Shown here piece after piece: positions 38,731 through 49,913 of a DNA stretch of 64,000 bases (the stretch's first letter is position 1; each line of letters starts with the position of its first letter). The notes beneath the pieces are model-generated. The model saw nothing but the letters and a program-made list of their open reading frames with translations. It searched no databases and was not told the DNA's origin. The position numbers and the translations under genes were made by a program. Source of the DNA: Xiphias gladius (lineage: Eukaryota > Chordata > Actinopteri > Istiophoriformes > Xiphiidae); NCBI RefSeq assembly GCF_016859285.1, contig NC_053401.1, positions 6,764,469 to 6,828,468 on the forward strand, read 5' to 3'.

Positions 38731-40235
38731 GAGAACAAGAGACGCGTTTACCTTAATGTAAAAGAGGAAAAATATTATTTTTTCATTCGATTATTTCTTT
38801 TTTAGTTATTTACTTTACAATTTCTAATCTTTATATTAAAACACCACATATGTTCTAATATACATTTAAATTTTTAAAATAATGTTTTTTTAACCTCAAA
38901 TGATCATTTCATTGCCTGTTTTAATTTACAGTTGCATTTGCTTTTGCTTTTATGATTTGTTTTTTTCTTTTCCCTCTAAAACACGAATTCTATACAAAAT
39001 TTCTTATTAAGAATATACTTGCTAATATATCAAATAAAAGTTAGCTTGTATCAGTTTATCATACAAAATCTGTTGCTGTATTTTGAGTTTGTGATTTTTT
39101 TTCAATAAAGAAGAAAACATTATTTTAAATTTTACAACCTAAAACACAAATAAACTTGAGATACTTTAGAGACTAGCTTAGAAATATTTAACTTTTACAA
39201 AATAAAACTGTATAACTGTTAACTAGGCCTAGAAATGTTCTGTAGGGAAGCAGTGGCATTGCTACCCAGTGATTTTCCACTGATTTTATAGCTATTGTAG
39301 ATGAGTTTATAGAACTTATAACTATTATTTTCAAATATTTTGTGATATGAATGTATTAGTGCAAGATGCTGTTATCAAGTACTTGAACACAAGTGTGAGA
39401 TTTTGGTCAAACCTCGAGAAAATTACTGTAATTGAACCTTAATTTTAGAATATTTCGTAACAGACCAAGTATCATTATTATATTTGCTTGACATTACAAA
39501 AATATATTCCAATAAGAATTACAAATTTACAGAGAGAACACAGAGCAAAGGAGACAAAGGACAAAAGAAAAAATAGATAAAAAACTAGAAATCATATGAT
39601 CAACCAGAGCAGATTATAAAAAAATACAAAAGCGGGTAAACGGGTAAAGATATGTTTTAAGTCAATTCTTAAAAACCAAAACTGAATGGAAAAATGTATG
39701 GCAGGAAAAAGGGAATTTCATGGTTTTTCAGGTATTGATGAATCATTATTTTTGCACATGAAATGTGTATATGTGGACAATATGCATGTTGGTACTGTGC
39801 AATTGTACTGTAAAAGAGCCTCCTGTCATAGTTTCCAGTCCTGTAATGCGTCTTGCCAGCAGAGGGAACTAGAAGTTGGAAAGTTCAGCTTTAGAAATAG
39901 CTCTTCTCCCTGTCTGACTGAGCATTTTCCACTCCCTGTCACTGGATCACGCTGTGCACCGTTTGTTAATCTGCTGTTTGGACAGTGAACGTAAAACTCC
40001 ACAGTCTATTTACCTGAATGAAACACTCACCCACTGACCTCTGTTGACCTTTCAGAGACTGTGAACACAGAGGTTAAAGTCTGATTAAAGATTCAAGACT
40101 TAAGCTGTCAGTTTTTTCACTATTTATTTACATTATTCATGTTTTTTTTTCAGACTGTGGACAGAATGCAGAGTCATCACTGACTCCTCTCCAGCCAACT
40201 GTTATGTCATGGATTTGAGGGGAGGTGGGGTGGTT

Positions 40236-40281
<46 letters not shown>

Positions 40282-40291
40282 GAGAGAGAGA
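40236..40291. repeat. (GA)n tract
   Basis: GA repeat with a few C and A interruptions; gives spurious RERERE open frames. Confidence 0.9.
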
Positions 40292-40979
40292 GACTTTTGC
40301 ACAGCTTGTCCACCTTGTTATTCCCCTGCCAGCTCCAGCATGCATGTCTGCCTCTCTGTTATTTTGTGGCTTCGCGTCTGAATGCACGTCTCACTCTGAT
40401 TTCCAGCATCTGCTTCTCGTCCAGCAACTCATTCAGCACCACACCGAGAGGACACAGGTACGCTAGGATGTTGTTTTTCTTTTGTTATTCAAATTGCATA
40501 AGTCTTAGCAAAGCTTGAAATCACAAGAGAGTCTGAAGAAGATTGCACATTGCCGCAAGAATCAAGAATATGATTTGGTTTTGCGGCCTTTGTGTGCCAT
40601 GTTTTCTTAAGAGTGTATCATCTGTAAACAAGTCAGACTTAGAGAGGTCATTAAGGGTCACTCTGATGTAGTGAAGGGCAAAATCTCCCGTTTCACAAGA
40701 CAGCGAAACAGGCACGATAAGCTGGTTTGTCTCATCGACAAATTTCCCGCTCTGGCACTGAAAGCTGACCTTCTGGTGTCTGATATCATTCTAGCACATT
40801 CATTCATAGCACAGAAAGAGTGCCCTGAATTCCGCTGATCATTTACTATATCATGAGTCTGTTATCTCTGGGACTGGATCAATGGGAATCCAATTACTCA
40901 AGTAGGCCAGTAAGTAAAGGAGGATCACAGAGTAGAAAAGGTTGATTGGTTTGTGAGCAGGCAGGGACACAGATGACTG

Positions 40980-40990
40980 TGCGCGCGCGC

Positions 40991-41072
<82 letters not shown>

Positions 41073-41076
41073 GTAA

Positions 41077-41113
<37 letters not shown>
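40980..41113. repeat. compound (GC)n/(GT)n tract
   Basis: Starts GCGCGCGCG, then GT repeats with interruptions at about 41052 and 41075. Strongly alternating purine-pyrimidine. Confidence 0.9.
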
Positions 41114-41116
<3 letters not shown>

Positions 41117-43061
41117 GGGTTTAAAATGTTTATGGCAGAACTGTCAGTGGGACTGAAGTCTGCGGAGGCCTCCACAGACACAACATGGCACCTAGTCGGT
41201 CATTAAATCAGTGACGTCTGGGAGACATCTGTTTCTGTAAAATGCTGGAGTGATACAACAGTAAGGATTTTAGCATCCAATCATGGGAAAAAATGAAAAA
41301 AATAATATAATCCTACTTCCTAGAAGGAAGCACAAAACTTTGAAGGAACCTAAAGTTTTTCCGGTTCGGTTGTTATGTTCTTTTTTCCCTTGCACATATA
41401 CTGTGTGGTATACAGTAATACTGTGAAGAGGTGAGTCGTTCTGTGCATTGATTCCCATAAAATTCACTGAGGCGTGACCTTAACTACCCTAGTTACAAAT
41501 CTATCCATCAATTATCTATTATCCATCTGGGTTTTAATTCATACAAACAATGGGATAGGAAGGTATAACAATTCAAACCATAAAAAAAAATTTACAATGA
41601 AAATTGATTGAACTTAATTAAATTAAATTATATATGCTAAATTAAGTAAATATACTCAAATTAAATTTATTAATTTAAATTTAATCGATTAAATTACTTA
41701 AAATTTACTCAATTAAATTAAATTGAGTTAAATTAATTAAATTATAAGTACTCAAATTATATTATTATACACTAATAATGGGTCTGTCATTTCTTTTGGC
41801 TGAAGAATAAAATGGCAGACACAAAAGGGAAACGCAAAAACAACACCACAATAATTTTTCTAAATGTAAAACATATTGTAGCACGTCTGACTGTCGTGTC
41901 AGACGTGCCGACCATTCGGCCCCAGGTAACACTGTTGTACACAACACTTCCAGGCTACCGTCTTCAGAATAATAATTTATCCAATTCATTTCTGTAAAGG
42001 TCTCATCTCCACTTCAATTGGGAAATGCCCATTTTAGTCTATAGAACGATTCCCCTCATATCAAAGGACATTCGTCTTTATTATGTCAAAACATAGTTCA
42101 AAAAACTTTCACGATACAGAAACATTTTGGGAAGGTGAAGGATGTGAAGTTGGATATTACATAGTTTTTCTGTTTTAACTACTTTTATTTTGAAGTCTAC
42201 ATCCAAAAACAATTGTACTGTCTTGGAAAATGATATAAAATATGTTTAGGGGTTATTCAGGAAAAACTGACTTAATTATTATTAATAGGACGTTTTCAAA
42301 TGTAACTATGGAAATAAATACATAAATAAAATGACCATGAAACATAAATTTAAGGAAGAAATTACAAATGACAGATGTAAATAAATACTGACTGTAAATA
42401 TCCAGTTTTCAAAAATGGATTCATTTTATTTTATTTAGCTAGTATAATATATATATAGTGTTTATAATAAGTTGTAAACAAGAGAAAAATAGATTTAACA
42501 GATCCTAATGCTTAATGAAACACAAACTTGATCATTAATAACCAGGCGATTTAGCTCCAAAAATGCAGCTCTGCATAGTGGAAATGTTTATTCAAGGACT
42601 AATAAGCCTTTTATTGATTTTGTCCAGCTGTTAGTCTCAGAGTCAGAAGGTTGCAATGAACAGAAAGTACCGAGCTGCTGAATAACTGGCAGGAACAAGG
42701 TTTGCTTTCCCCCTGTGAGGCAACACAGTGTTTCAGTCGTGGAATGCACTTGCACGAGAGTGCAGGGTTGTAAATCAGTAAAAGTAAAAGTAGTGAAAAT
42801 CTGTACTCCTTAATTCCCCCAAATTCTTATATTTTGAAAACATACTTTATAAACAGTACTATAGGAACAATTCACACATTATGTTTAATGTGGATGCAGG
42901 AGTTCTGTTGAGATTGCATTGAGGTAGGAACCAATTCATAAAGTGTTGCTTAAAAATAAAGGCTTAGGTGAATTGGTTCGGGCAAAGTTAAGGAATTAAG
43001 GAAAGAAATTCAAATCCACAACTTCCGATACATGTGTTTGCAGTCCAGACACAATCTAGAC

Positions 43062-43301
43062 CAGTGGTCCCCAACATGTTTGGCTTGTGACCCTTTAAAT
43101 TAATCCAATTTTCACTCAAGTCCTCATCAAAAGATACACATTTTTGAGCTGTGAGAACTTCAAGCAAAAGCGGATTATTTACCTGAGTTATTATTGGCCT
43201 GAAGAGGTAATACTTTTTATTTTTGTTAAACATCTCGACCCCTCAGATTCATCTTGCGACCCCCCCTTGGTGGTTCCTGTCTCCCAAATTGGGAACCACT
43301 C
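43062..43301. mobile_element. 240-bp hAT-type MITE
   Basis: The left end CAGTGGTCCCCAACATG and the right end ...AATTGGGAACCACTC are inverted CAGTGGTTCCCAA-type termini, typical of hAT (Charlie-like) elements. Flanks ATCTAGAC (43054-43061) and ATCTAGAT (43302-43309) are an 8-bp duplication with one difference. The interior TTGGCTTGTGACCC / CGACCCCCCCTTGG is shared in style with the element at 728-1362. Confidence 0.75.
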
Positions 43302-44854
43302 ATCTAGATGTTCAGTTTATATCATCTGTCTTTACTGATGGGTGAAAATTTCATGGACCAAGTCTTAGCAAGCTACAACCATCTGATTTCTTGCAGACAT
43401 GCAGACATGTATCACCAGTTCTTAAGATTATTTTAGGCATTTTACCTGTTTTTTTTTTTAATAATAATGGTATGGGGAAAGAAAGAGAGAGGGGTGTGAC
43501 ATCCAAGAAAAAGCCCCACGTGCCCCACCCACTAGGCCATCAGGACGCTCCTTTGTAAACACAAATTCTTCAGTAAAATCAGCTTTCCTTTTGCAAAATA
43601 GCAGTCACATCACCTCTTACAGCAGCTACTATCTATCACTAATTACCACTATTTGTTTTGCTCACAGTAAGCAGCACCACGTCTTAGATTTTGGATTCAC
43701 AACTTAATTTAAGGTTGAGTGTAAATGTACCGTAAAAGATATTCAAGCAACGGGGAGGCTGTTAAGGGATTTGTACTCATTAAGAAACATGATCTGAAAC
43801 CAGAGAAAACACAGACAGGCAACATGTTGTGAGCGTGATACAACATTAGACAGTGAAGAGCGAGTCCTGAGAATATCTATTCTGGGGCTGGCATGGGGTT
43901 GGATACTTTCTGCAATTCAAAGCTGAGACGTGGCACAAGAGGGTGAAGAAGGTCACCTTGAGATAGATAGGCACTTTTGAGTTGAATTCATGCAAACAGC
44001 CATTTATACAGTGGCATTCTTCATATCACAAACTGTTTATTTAGAAATCGGGATTGCTTACTGTTGAAATTATACGATAATGTCTCAGTTTTGGTAAAAC
44101 AGCTGCTGGAATTTTGAAGTTTCAGACCTAATGAACAATATGTCACTTCCTTTTTTATGTCCCTACTCTCACGTCATGTGAAATCACTGAAATAGCTTCC
44201 ACTGTTGGGTGACAGATGGACACGCATATAGCGGCTAAACATAGTAAGATATGCAGGTCGAGGCTATAGATAGCCACAGCCGGGATAATACAGAGAAGCC
44301 GGGGAACAACTTTTTCCAGTCACAGTGTCACTGCGAACACAGACGAGTAAAAAATAGTTGATAAGCAGGGGAGCATGTGTCTATATCCTTATTGGCTGCC
44401 ATGTGCAGAATTCTTCAAATGATTCTAATGGCAACACCACGGTGCACCAAGGTCGGCTAATTTTCACAATCACATTTTCAATACTCACATAGTGGCTTTA
44501 AATTTATACCAGACGTAATTGTGATTTAAAAAAGAAAAAAAAAAAGTAAATTAAAAAAACATTGTGAAGTGTGTAACTTAACTTATCCAGACGTGCTGAT
44601 GTCAAGTCCCATGAGTCAAGTCCAAACTGAATCTGGTGGCTTCAGTCTTTATTTGATCATCAAAACAGGCTTGGAACTCGACTTTGACTGTAAAGCAATA
44701 GTTAGGTATTTAGGTAAATACGCTTTCTTCTTTTTTTGCTTTTTTGCCAACAGTTAGATGAGATCCATACCAATCTCATATCATCGATTAAATATGCAGC
44801 TACAGCCCGCAGCTGGTAATCTTAGCTCGCCAGACTGGAAACAGAGGGAACCTA

Positions 44855-44935
44855 TAATTGTACTTACTCAAGTACAATTACTTGAGCAATTGTACTTACC
44901 AAGTAACAAGTACTTGAGTTAATGTACTAAGTTAC
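44855..44935. repeat. CAGTGGTGGAA-family fragment with short palindrome
   Basis: Repeats of TACTTACTCAAGTACAATTA and its complement occur within 80 bp (AAGTACAATTACTTGAGCAA). This resembles the ACTTAAGTA-rich interior of the family at 6467-6982. Confidence 0.45.
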
Positions 44936-45019
44936 ATTCCAGTACTGTAGGACTTAATAGCCAAGAGTTGAGTCTTACTTGTGAGTTTGTCCCACCTCTG
45001 AACTGTTCTGTCCCTGCAG

Positions 45020-45931
45020 CAGCAAGTCGTCATTCTGGAGGGAAAGGACCCAGTCGAGTCCAGCAGGGGGGATGGAGAGGGCGGGGAGGCCAGTCCCTTC
45101 AGCCCAAACCCTGCTGCCTCTCTGCCTCTGACCCAGGCAGAGAGCGCCAGGCCCTGGCAGAGTGAGAGCCTGCTGGCAGAGTCCTGGTCCACAATGGGTG
45201 ACGTGGACCCCGAGGACACCAAGAGCCTCGACAGCAGTGACGGGGCAGTTCTTGCCGGAGAGGAGAACCACTCCTCCAACTCTGACATGGTCCACCTGGA
45301 GCGAGAGGAGGTCGAGATGCTTGAGGAGGCAGAGAAGGAGGCCGCGGAGGAGGAGAGGTCAAGGAGAACAGAGGAAGAGGAGGAAGAAGATGAGGAGCTG
45401 CAGACGAGTGTGTTGAGTGTTTTAGGTGGGGAAAGGGAGCTGGTGGAGCTCAGGGAGGAGGAGCAGCAGGACCTCAAGGCCCCAGAAACTGAAGAGCTCC
45501 TGGTGTCAGCAGAGGAACCTTACGTGGAGAAGAAGCCCGCAGAGTTCAAGCAAGTGGTTCCCCCGATGGCCCTGCCTCCTCTGCCTATCGTCAAGCTTGA
45601 TCCCCCCTCCACGACGTCCACCCCGGTCCCTTCAACCACAACCGCTGAAGCTGAGGAGCTTTATTCCATTCAGGGGCTCTACCCTCCGTCTATCCTTACA
45701 CCGATGGCAGCAGAGCCCCCAGTGGAGAGTCTCGAGCAACCAAAATTCTCACAGATCCCTCTCTCAGATGTGGAGGAACATTCAGTTAAAGAGTCTCAAG
45801 CAGCGCCAGAAAAGCAGGAGCTGCAGACTACCAAACCTCTCAGCTCCACAGAGCTGCTGTGGGGGGGTGCTGCTTTAGTAGCTGTTGTTGGAGTAGTGGC
45901 ATATGGTGCCGTGGCCTACTGCAGAAAGTAG
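45020..45931 (+). CDS. bcl2l13: bcl2l13 (Bcl-rambo) C-terminal exon, partial gene (303 codons plus stop)
   Basis: BCL2L13 is an outer mitochondrial membrane protein of the Bcl-2 family that promotes mitochondrial fission, mitophagy and apoptosis. The exon follows a TCCCTGCAG acceptor; a stop lies in frame just upstream, so translation must enter by splicing. PWQSESL matches the repeated SWQSESLPVSL of the human protein. DPEDTKSLDSSDG and ENHSSNSDMVHLEREEV match human DPEEVKSLDSNG and ENNSSNSDIVHVEKEEV. Acidic Glu-rich and Pro/Thr-rich stretches follow. The protein ends in a tail anchor (LLWGGAALVAVVGVVAYGAVAYC then RK). Human LIR core WQQI corresponds to WSTM here. The neighbours atp6v1e1 and ada2 are also near BCL2L13 on human 22q11. 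Exons for the BH1-BH4 region are not found in the window, so the gene is truncated, rearranged or has distant exons. No stop interrupts the 303 codons. Confidence 0.88.
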   Translation, partial: QQVVILEGKDPVESSRGDGEGGEASPFSPNPAASLPLTQAESARPWQSESLLAESWSTMGDVDPEDTKSLDSSDGAVLAGEENHSSNSDMVHLEREEVEMLEEAEKEAAEEERSRRTEEEEEEDEELQTSVLSVLGGERELVELREEEQQDLKAPETEELLVSAEEPYVEKKPAEFKQVVPPMALPPLPIVKLDPPSTTSTPVPSTTTAEAEELYSIQGLYPPSILTPMAAEPPVESLEQPKFSQIPLSDVEEHSVKESQAAPEKQELQTTKPLSSTELLWGGAALVAVVGVVAYGAVAYCRK

Positions 45932-48785
45932 AAAAACCCTCTCCCTCAACTCTGAATTACCCTTTCAACACAGGTCTTTTCTGTTTTTAAATCTATTCCA
46001 AGTGAATTATTTCACTTCACTCTCTGAATTCTGGATTTTACTCTCTGACACTCTTTGTATTATAGTTATTAACAGACACATTAATTTGAATTTCAGATTT
46101 GTTTTGTGCTACCTCAGCTCACAGCCGAGCTCATGGCCTTTGTTTTTTCTGAATTCAATAGATCTCTGAGGAAATTAAGCCAGTAAAGTGTAAATCGAGA
46201 ATGTAAAATCATGTAAGGTACAATTTTAAAGAATCCTGAAACTTGAACTTGTTTTCTTGACGTTTCTTTGTCTGATGGTGTCTCTCATTACTTCACCAGA
46301 AATAGACATGAAGGATGAAAGTGGACATCAATTCCTCTTCTACCTTTGTCATGTTACTGTAGACTTTACCAAACCACTGCTACGATATTCAACCAAAAGA
46401 TAACTTTGGTAACTTCCCGGGACTTGTAGGATGCCATTTTAAAAAAGAAAGTGAAATGAAAATCACCTCATCACGCACATTTCACACTGCGTGCAATGTT
46501 GCATGTTGCATTGCTTCGGCAAAAAGGTTGAACCTGGCTCAACTTTTGCCGCAGTGCGATGCAGGATCATCTGGCAAGACGATGCACTGGCCTATCAAGT
46601 CCACACAAGCACATGTTCCTGATCACGTTGAGAGTTGTAAAATCCTGTCTCACTGTATTATAAACCTCCGTGCAGTCCGATAAGCTTTCACTCTGGTAAT
46701 CGCAGCAGCCTTGTCTCATGGGTAGCTGAAGCAACTCGCCCTCACCAATGCAGCCTTTTGCACTGGTTTAACACAGGTTGGTTGAACCCGCTTAATGGGT
46801 CCAGACCCTCCAGCTTGAGAACCCCTTAGCTAGATACCCACATTTGTGCCTGAGCAGGACACTAAACTACCTCCAGCTCCAGTGATATGAGCCCTGACCT
46901 TTGATCAGCCTGTGTCAGGAGAGCAAGGGATTCTGATACAAACACACACACACACAAAATAAATTGGAAAAAGTGTGTTGTTAAATGTAAGTTTTGCTTC
47001 TCAGTGGTTTACATTGAGCTGTACAGTAAATATACAGAGAGCTGACTGTTCTGCTCAGGGCAGGAGTTTGGAAGATGCCACGTGTTCGGTGTGATGCTCC
47101 ATCCTGCCGTCTGCTGGTCAGTCAGCACTATAACGTTCATTTAACAAACAAGCCGTGAGACCAAAATTAACCTGAGGACAACAGGACGTCCTGTTCATAT
47201 GAAAAATGTTTAACCAGAAGGACTCAAAGGACAGAGATTGTCGGTGTCATCAAAAGTTGGATACGTTTTTAGTCACACACCTATGAAATAATAGATAAAT
47301 CATCCATGACCACCAGACACTTTACATAATAATCAATTAAGTTACTTCTGTTAGGTTGGTAGAATAGGTATAATTTTATCGATGAGAAATCTTATAGTGC
47401 ACTAAGATTTAGAAATGGGACCTGCTGGATTACCAAGAAAGACAAAATAATCGGAAAGTTAACTGTGCCTTCTGAAAAACATGTATGCAATTTTTTAAAG
47501 AATAATGAGCTTTGCTGAGATGATAAAAACCCGAATAAATGGTTTTTGAAAATATATTTTAAAAGAAAATAAATATATGTGCGTTGCAGCAGAAAGACAG
47601 TGTCTGAACTAACTACTGTATGTCCATCTTGTTTTTTTCCAACACGATCTCATAGATGATGGGTATAACGCTGCGGCCACACCAGCATTCAGCCTGATAG
47701 GCTTTGACACTTCTTGATTTTCACCAAGTGCCAGTAAATAAAGGAGAACAATGGGGCTGACTGTGCTGCTTTTTCCACATCGGTGGCAACAAACACGCAG
47801 CTATTGAATTGAGAAGGGGAAGGAAAGTTGTTTGTTTGGAAAGATAAAGCTGCAGCATGTCAACTCTGCCAGAAAATATACTGTACCACCTTCACAGATA
47901 AATATGAATGTCTTTCTGTGTCTCTCTTTCCTCACCAACCCCTTAACGCTCAACGCACCCACCTAAACACCCCTAACCACATATTTGATATGGGTTTGCT
48001 GACACCCTCAACATTATAATATCCAGATAACAGCAACAGATACATTATACCAAAGCAAAGGGTAATGTAATGTTGGCTATTTCATGTCAAAATTTGTTCA
48101 AATGATTCTTTAATTGGGTCAAATATTCACTAAATGTAGCAAAAGTGTATAAAATGTAACAATATCAGAGACGTGACACTTTGATTTAATTAAAATGAGA
48201 TATTACAACTTATTATTATACTTATCCATGCAAGTGCAACTGTATGCACCAAATGCACGCACAATAAAAAGGAGAAAAAATAAGACGCACTGTAAACCAC
48301 AAAGCATAAAAACTCTGTGGAAATGGTAATAAATATGTTAACAAATGGATATTAATATCTAAAAAGAAATCCAACAAGCACACGAGTAATGAAGCCGTAC
48401 AAAAAGAAAAGGCCAATGAAGAGCTGAGATTTGAGCAGATGAGTTGCAGAGGAGATAAATGATTTACAGTAAAGATTAAGATTCTTACATGTCTTGCTAC
48501 GGATTTGGTTGCATTCACGTTTTATTATCTTTTCAACATATTCTTAACGTCTTCAAACACGGTATCGTCTTGGGACACTTTCAAGGTAAGAGAATGTGTC
48601 GTCTGTTTGCTTAAATGAATTTAATTGGGGTAATCTGTCAGATAAGAATGAAAGTGAATTGCTCATAATAGGAACTGTACAGACAGACACACGGCACATT
48701 AGCATTATAGGCTTAAACTCTGATACATTTAAAAAACAATGTGGTCATTGTGTGTGTTTTTATCTGTTTATGGAACACACCAGAA
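45932..48785. other. bcl2l13 3' UTR and gene-free DNA
   Basis: The first part is presumably 3' UTR; no canonical AATAAA is close to the stop, the first being near 46958. In humans BID is beside BCL2L13; no BID-like exon was recognised. The open frame at 46456-46683 encodes nothing familiar. AT-rich DNA with fragments of dispersed repeats. Confidence 0.45.
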
Positions 48786-49378
48786 TAGAATAGAATGGAA
48801 CACAACAGGATAGAGTAGAGCAGAATAAAATAGAACATAATAAACACTAGAATAGAATAAAAGACAACATAATAAACACTAGAATAGAATAGAAAGGAAT
48901 AGACCAGAATCGAACATAACAGGATCGAGCAGAACAGAATAGAATAGAAGACAACAAAATAAACATAGGGTAGAACAGAATAGACAAGAATGAAACAAAA
49001 CACGACACCAGAGAATAGAATAGAATAGAATAGAATAGAATAGAACAGGATAGAGCAGAACAGAATAGAATAGAAGAAAACATAATAAACACTAGAACAG
49101 AATAGAATAGAATAGAACAGAATAGAACATAACAGGATAGAACACAGCATAACATAATACAATAGAATAGTATAGAATAGAACATAACAGGACAGACCAG
49201 AACAGAATAGAATAGAAGACAACAAAATAAACATAGGGTAGAACAGAATAGACTAGAATGAAACAAAACACAGCACAAGAGAATAGAATAGAATAGAATA
49301 GAACATAACAGGATAGAGCAGAACAGAATAGAATAGAAGAAAACATAATAAACCCTAGAACAGAATAGAATAGAATAG
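48786..49378. repeat. AATAG-based satellite with higher-order organisation
   Basis: About 590 bp of (GAATA)n / AACAGAATAGAATAG variants. Longer blocks recur: AGAAGACAACAAAATAAACA followed by TAGGGTAGAACAGAATAGAC at about 48946 and again at about 49214 (268 bp apart), and AGAAGAAAACATAATAAAC at about 49072 and 49335 (263 bp apart). So the pentamer array carries a superimposed period of about 265 bp. All long open frames here (ILFYSILFCS-type) are products of the repeat. Confidence 0.9.
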
Positions 49379-49870
49379 CGTGAACTCAATAGGCAGTACA
49401 ACAATCATGAAGAAAAACCACCCCACGTTACTCCCCTGTTGCAAATGAGTTCAGTAAGTGATCTCTTTAGATCAAATTGTGATTAAAAACCTCTTGTGAA
49501 TAATGACACAATACCAATGAATTTATAATAGAACACATACAACAACTGAAAACAACCTTGTTCAGACCCAAAAAACCAACTTAATGGAGCAAACCCCCTC
49601 ATCCCACACAGAGCCGACACCAGTACACAGCTGTCAGGCTTCAGCTGCAGGCCGACAAGTTGTGGTCTTTAATTTATGAAGTTTCACCCTGAATGGAAAG
49701 AGGGAAAGACGGAGTGGGAGAAAGGACCAGGTTTGTGGTTCTTTGTTTTTATCAGTGTTCTGCACAGGCAGGAAACACACAAACACACACACACGCACAC
49801 ACACGTGCGCACACGCACACGCACGCACACACGTGCATATTTGCATGCTTACAGACACTCCTTCCTCCCC

Positions 49871-49913
<43 letters not shown>

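Larger units (their letters stand above)
38760..45019. other. gene-poor 6.2 kb between atp6v1e1 and the bcl2l13 exon
   Basis: If bcl2l13 were arranged as in other vertebrates, its Bcl-2-fold exons would lie here. I searched all frames for the YETKYVVLSYLGLL start, the long BH-domain exon and the GTVFSLE segment and saw nothing similar. What is visible: AT-rich DNA, a repeat related to 36.3 kb at about 38.99 kb, a (GA)n tract (40236-40291), a (GT)n tract (40980-41113), TTAAATTA-rich DNA at 41.6-41.76 kb and a hAT MITE at 43.06 kb. One possible exon end, 40209-40457, is discussed under findings. Confidence 0.5.

Noticed and set aside
38542-38805. bcl2l13 first exon head-to-head with atp6v1e1
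   Set aside because: The 87-aa frame shares nothing with the conserved BCL2L13 N-terminus and has no convincing donor.
44932-45477. 181-aa Ser-rich minus-strand ORF
   Set aside because: Mirror of the Glu-rich bcl2l13 exon on the opposite strand.
46456-46683. 75-aa ORF downstream of bcl2l13 as a BID exon
   Set aside because: No BH3-like LxxxGDE motif and no similarity to BID.
48713-49404. three long ILFYS-rich ORFs (up to 185 aa)
   Set aside because: Frames of the AATAG satellite, which is nearly free of stops on that strand; strong hydrophobicity is a result of the repeat.
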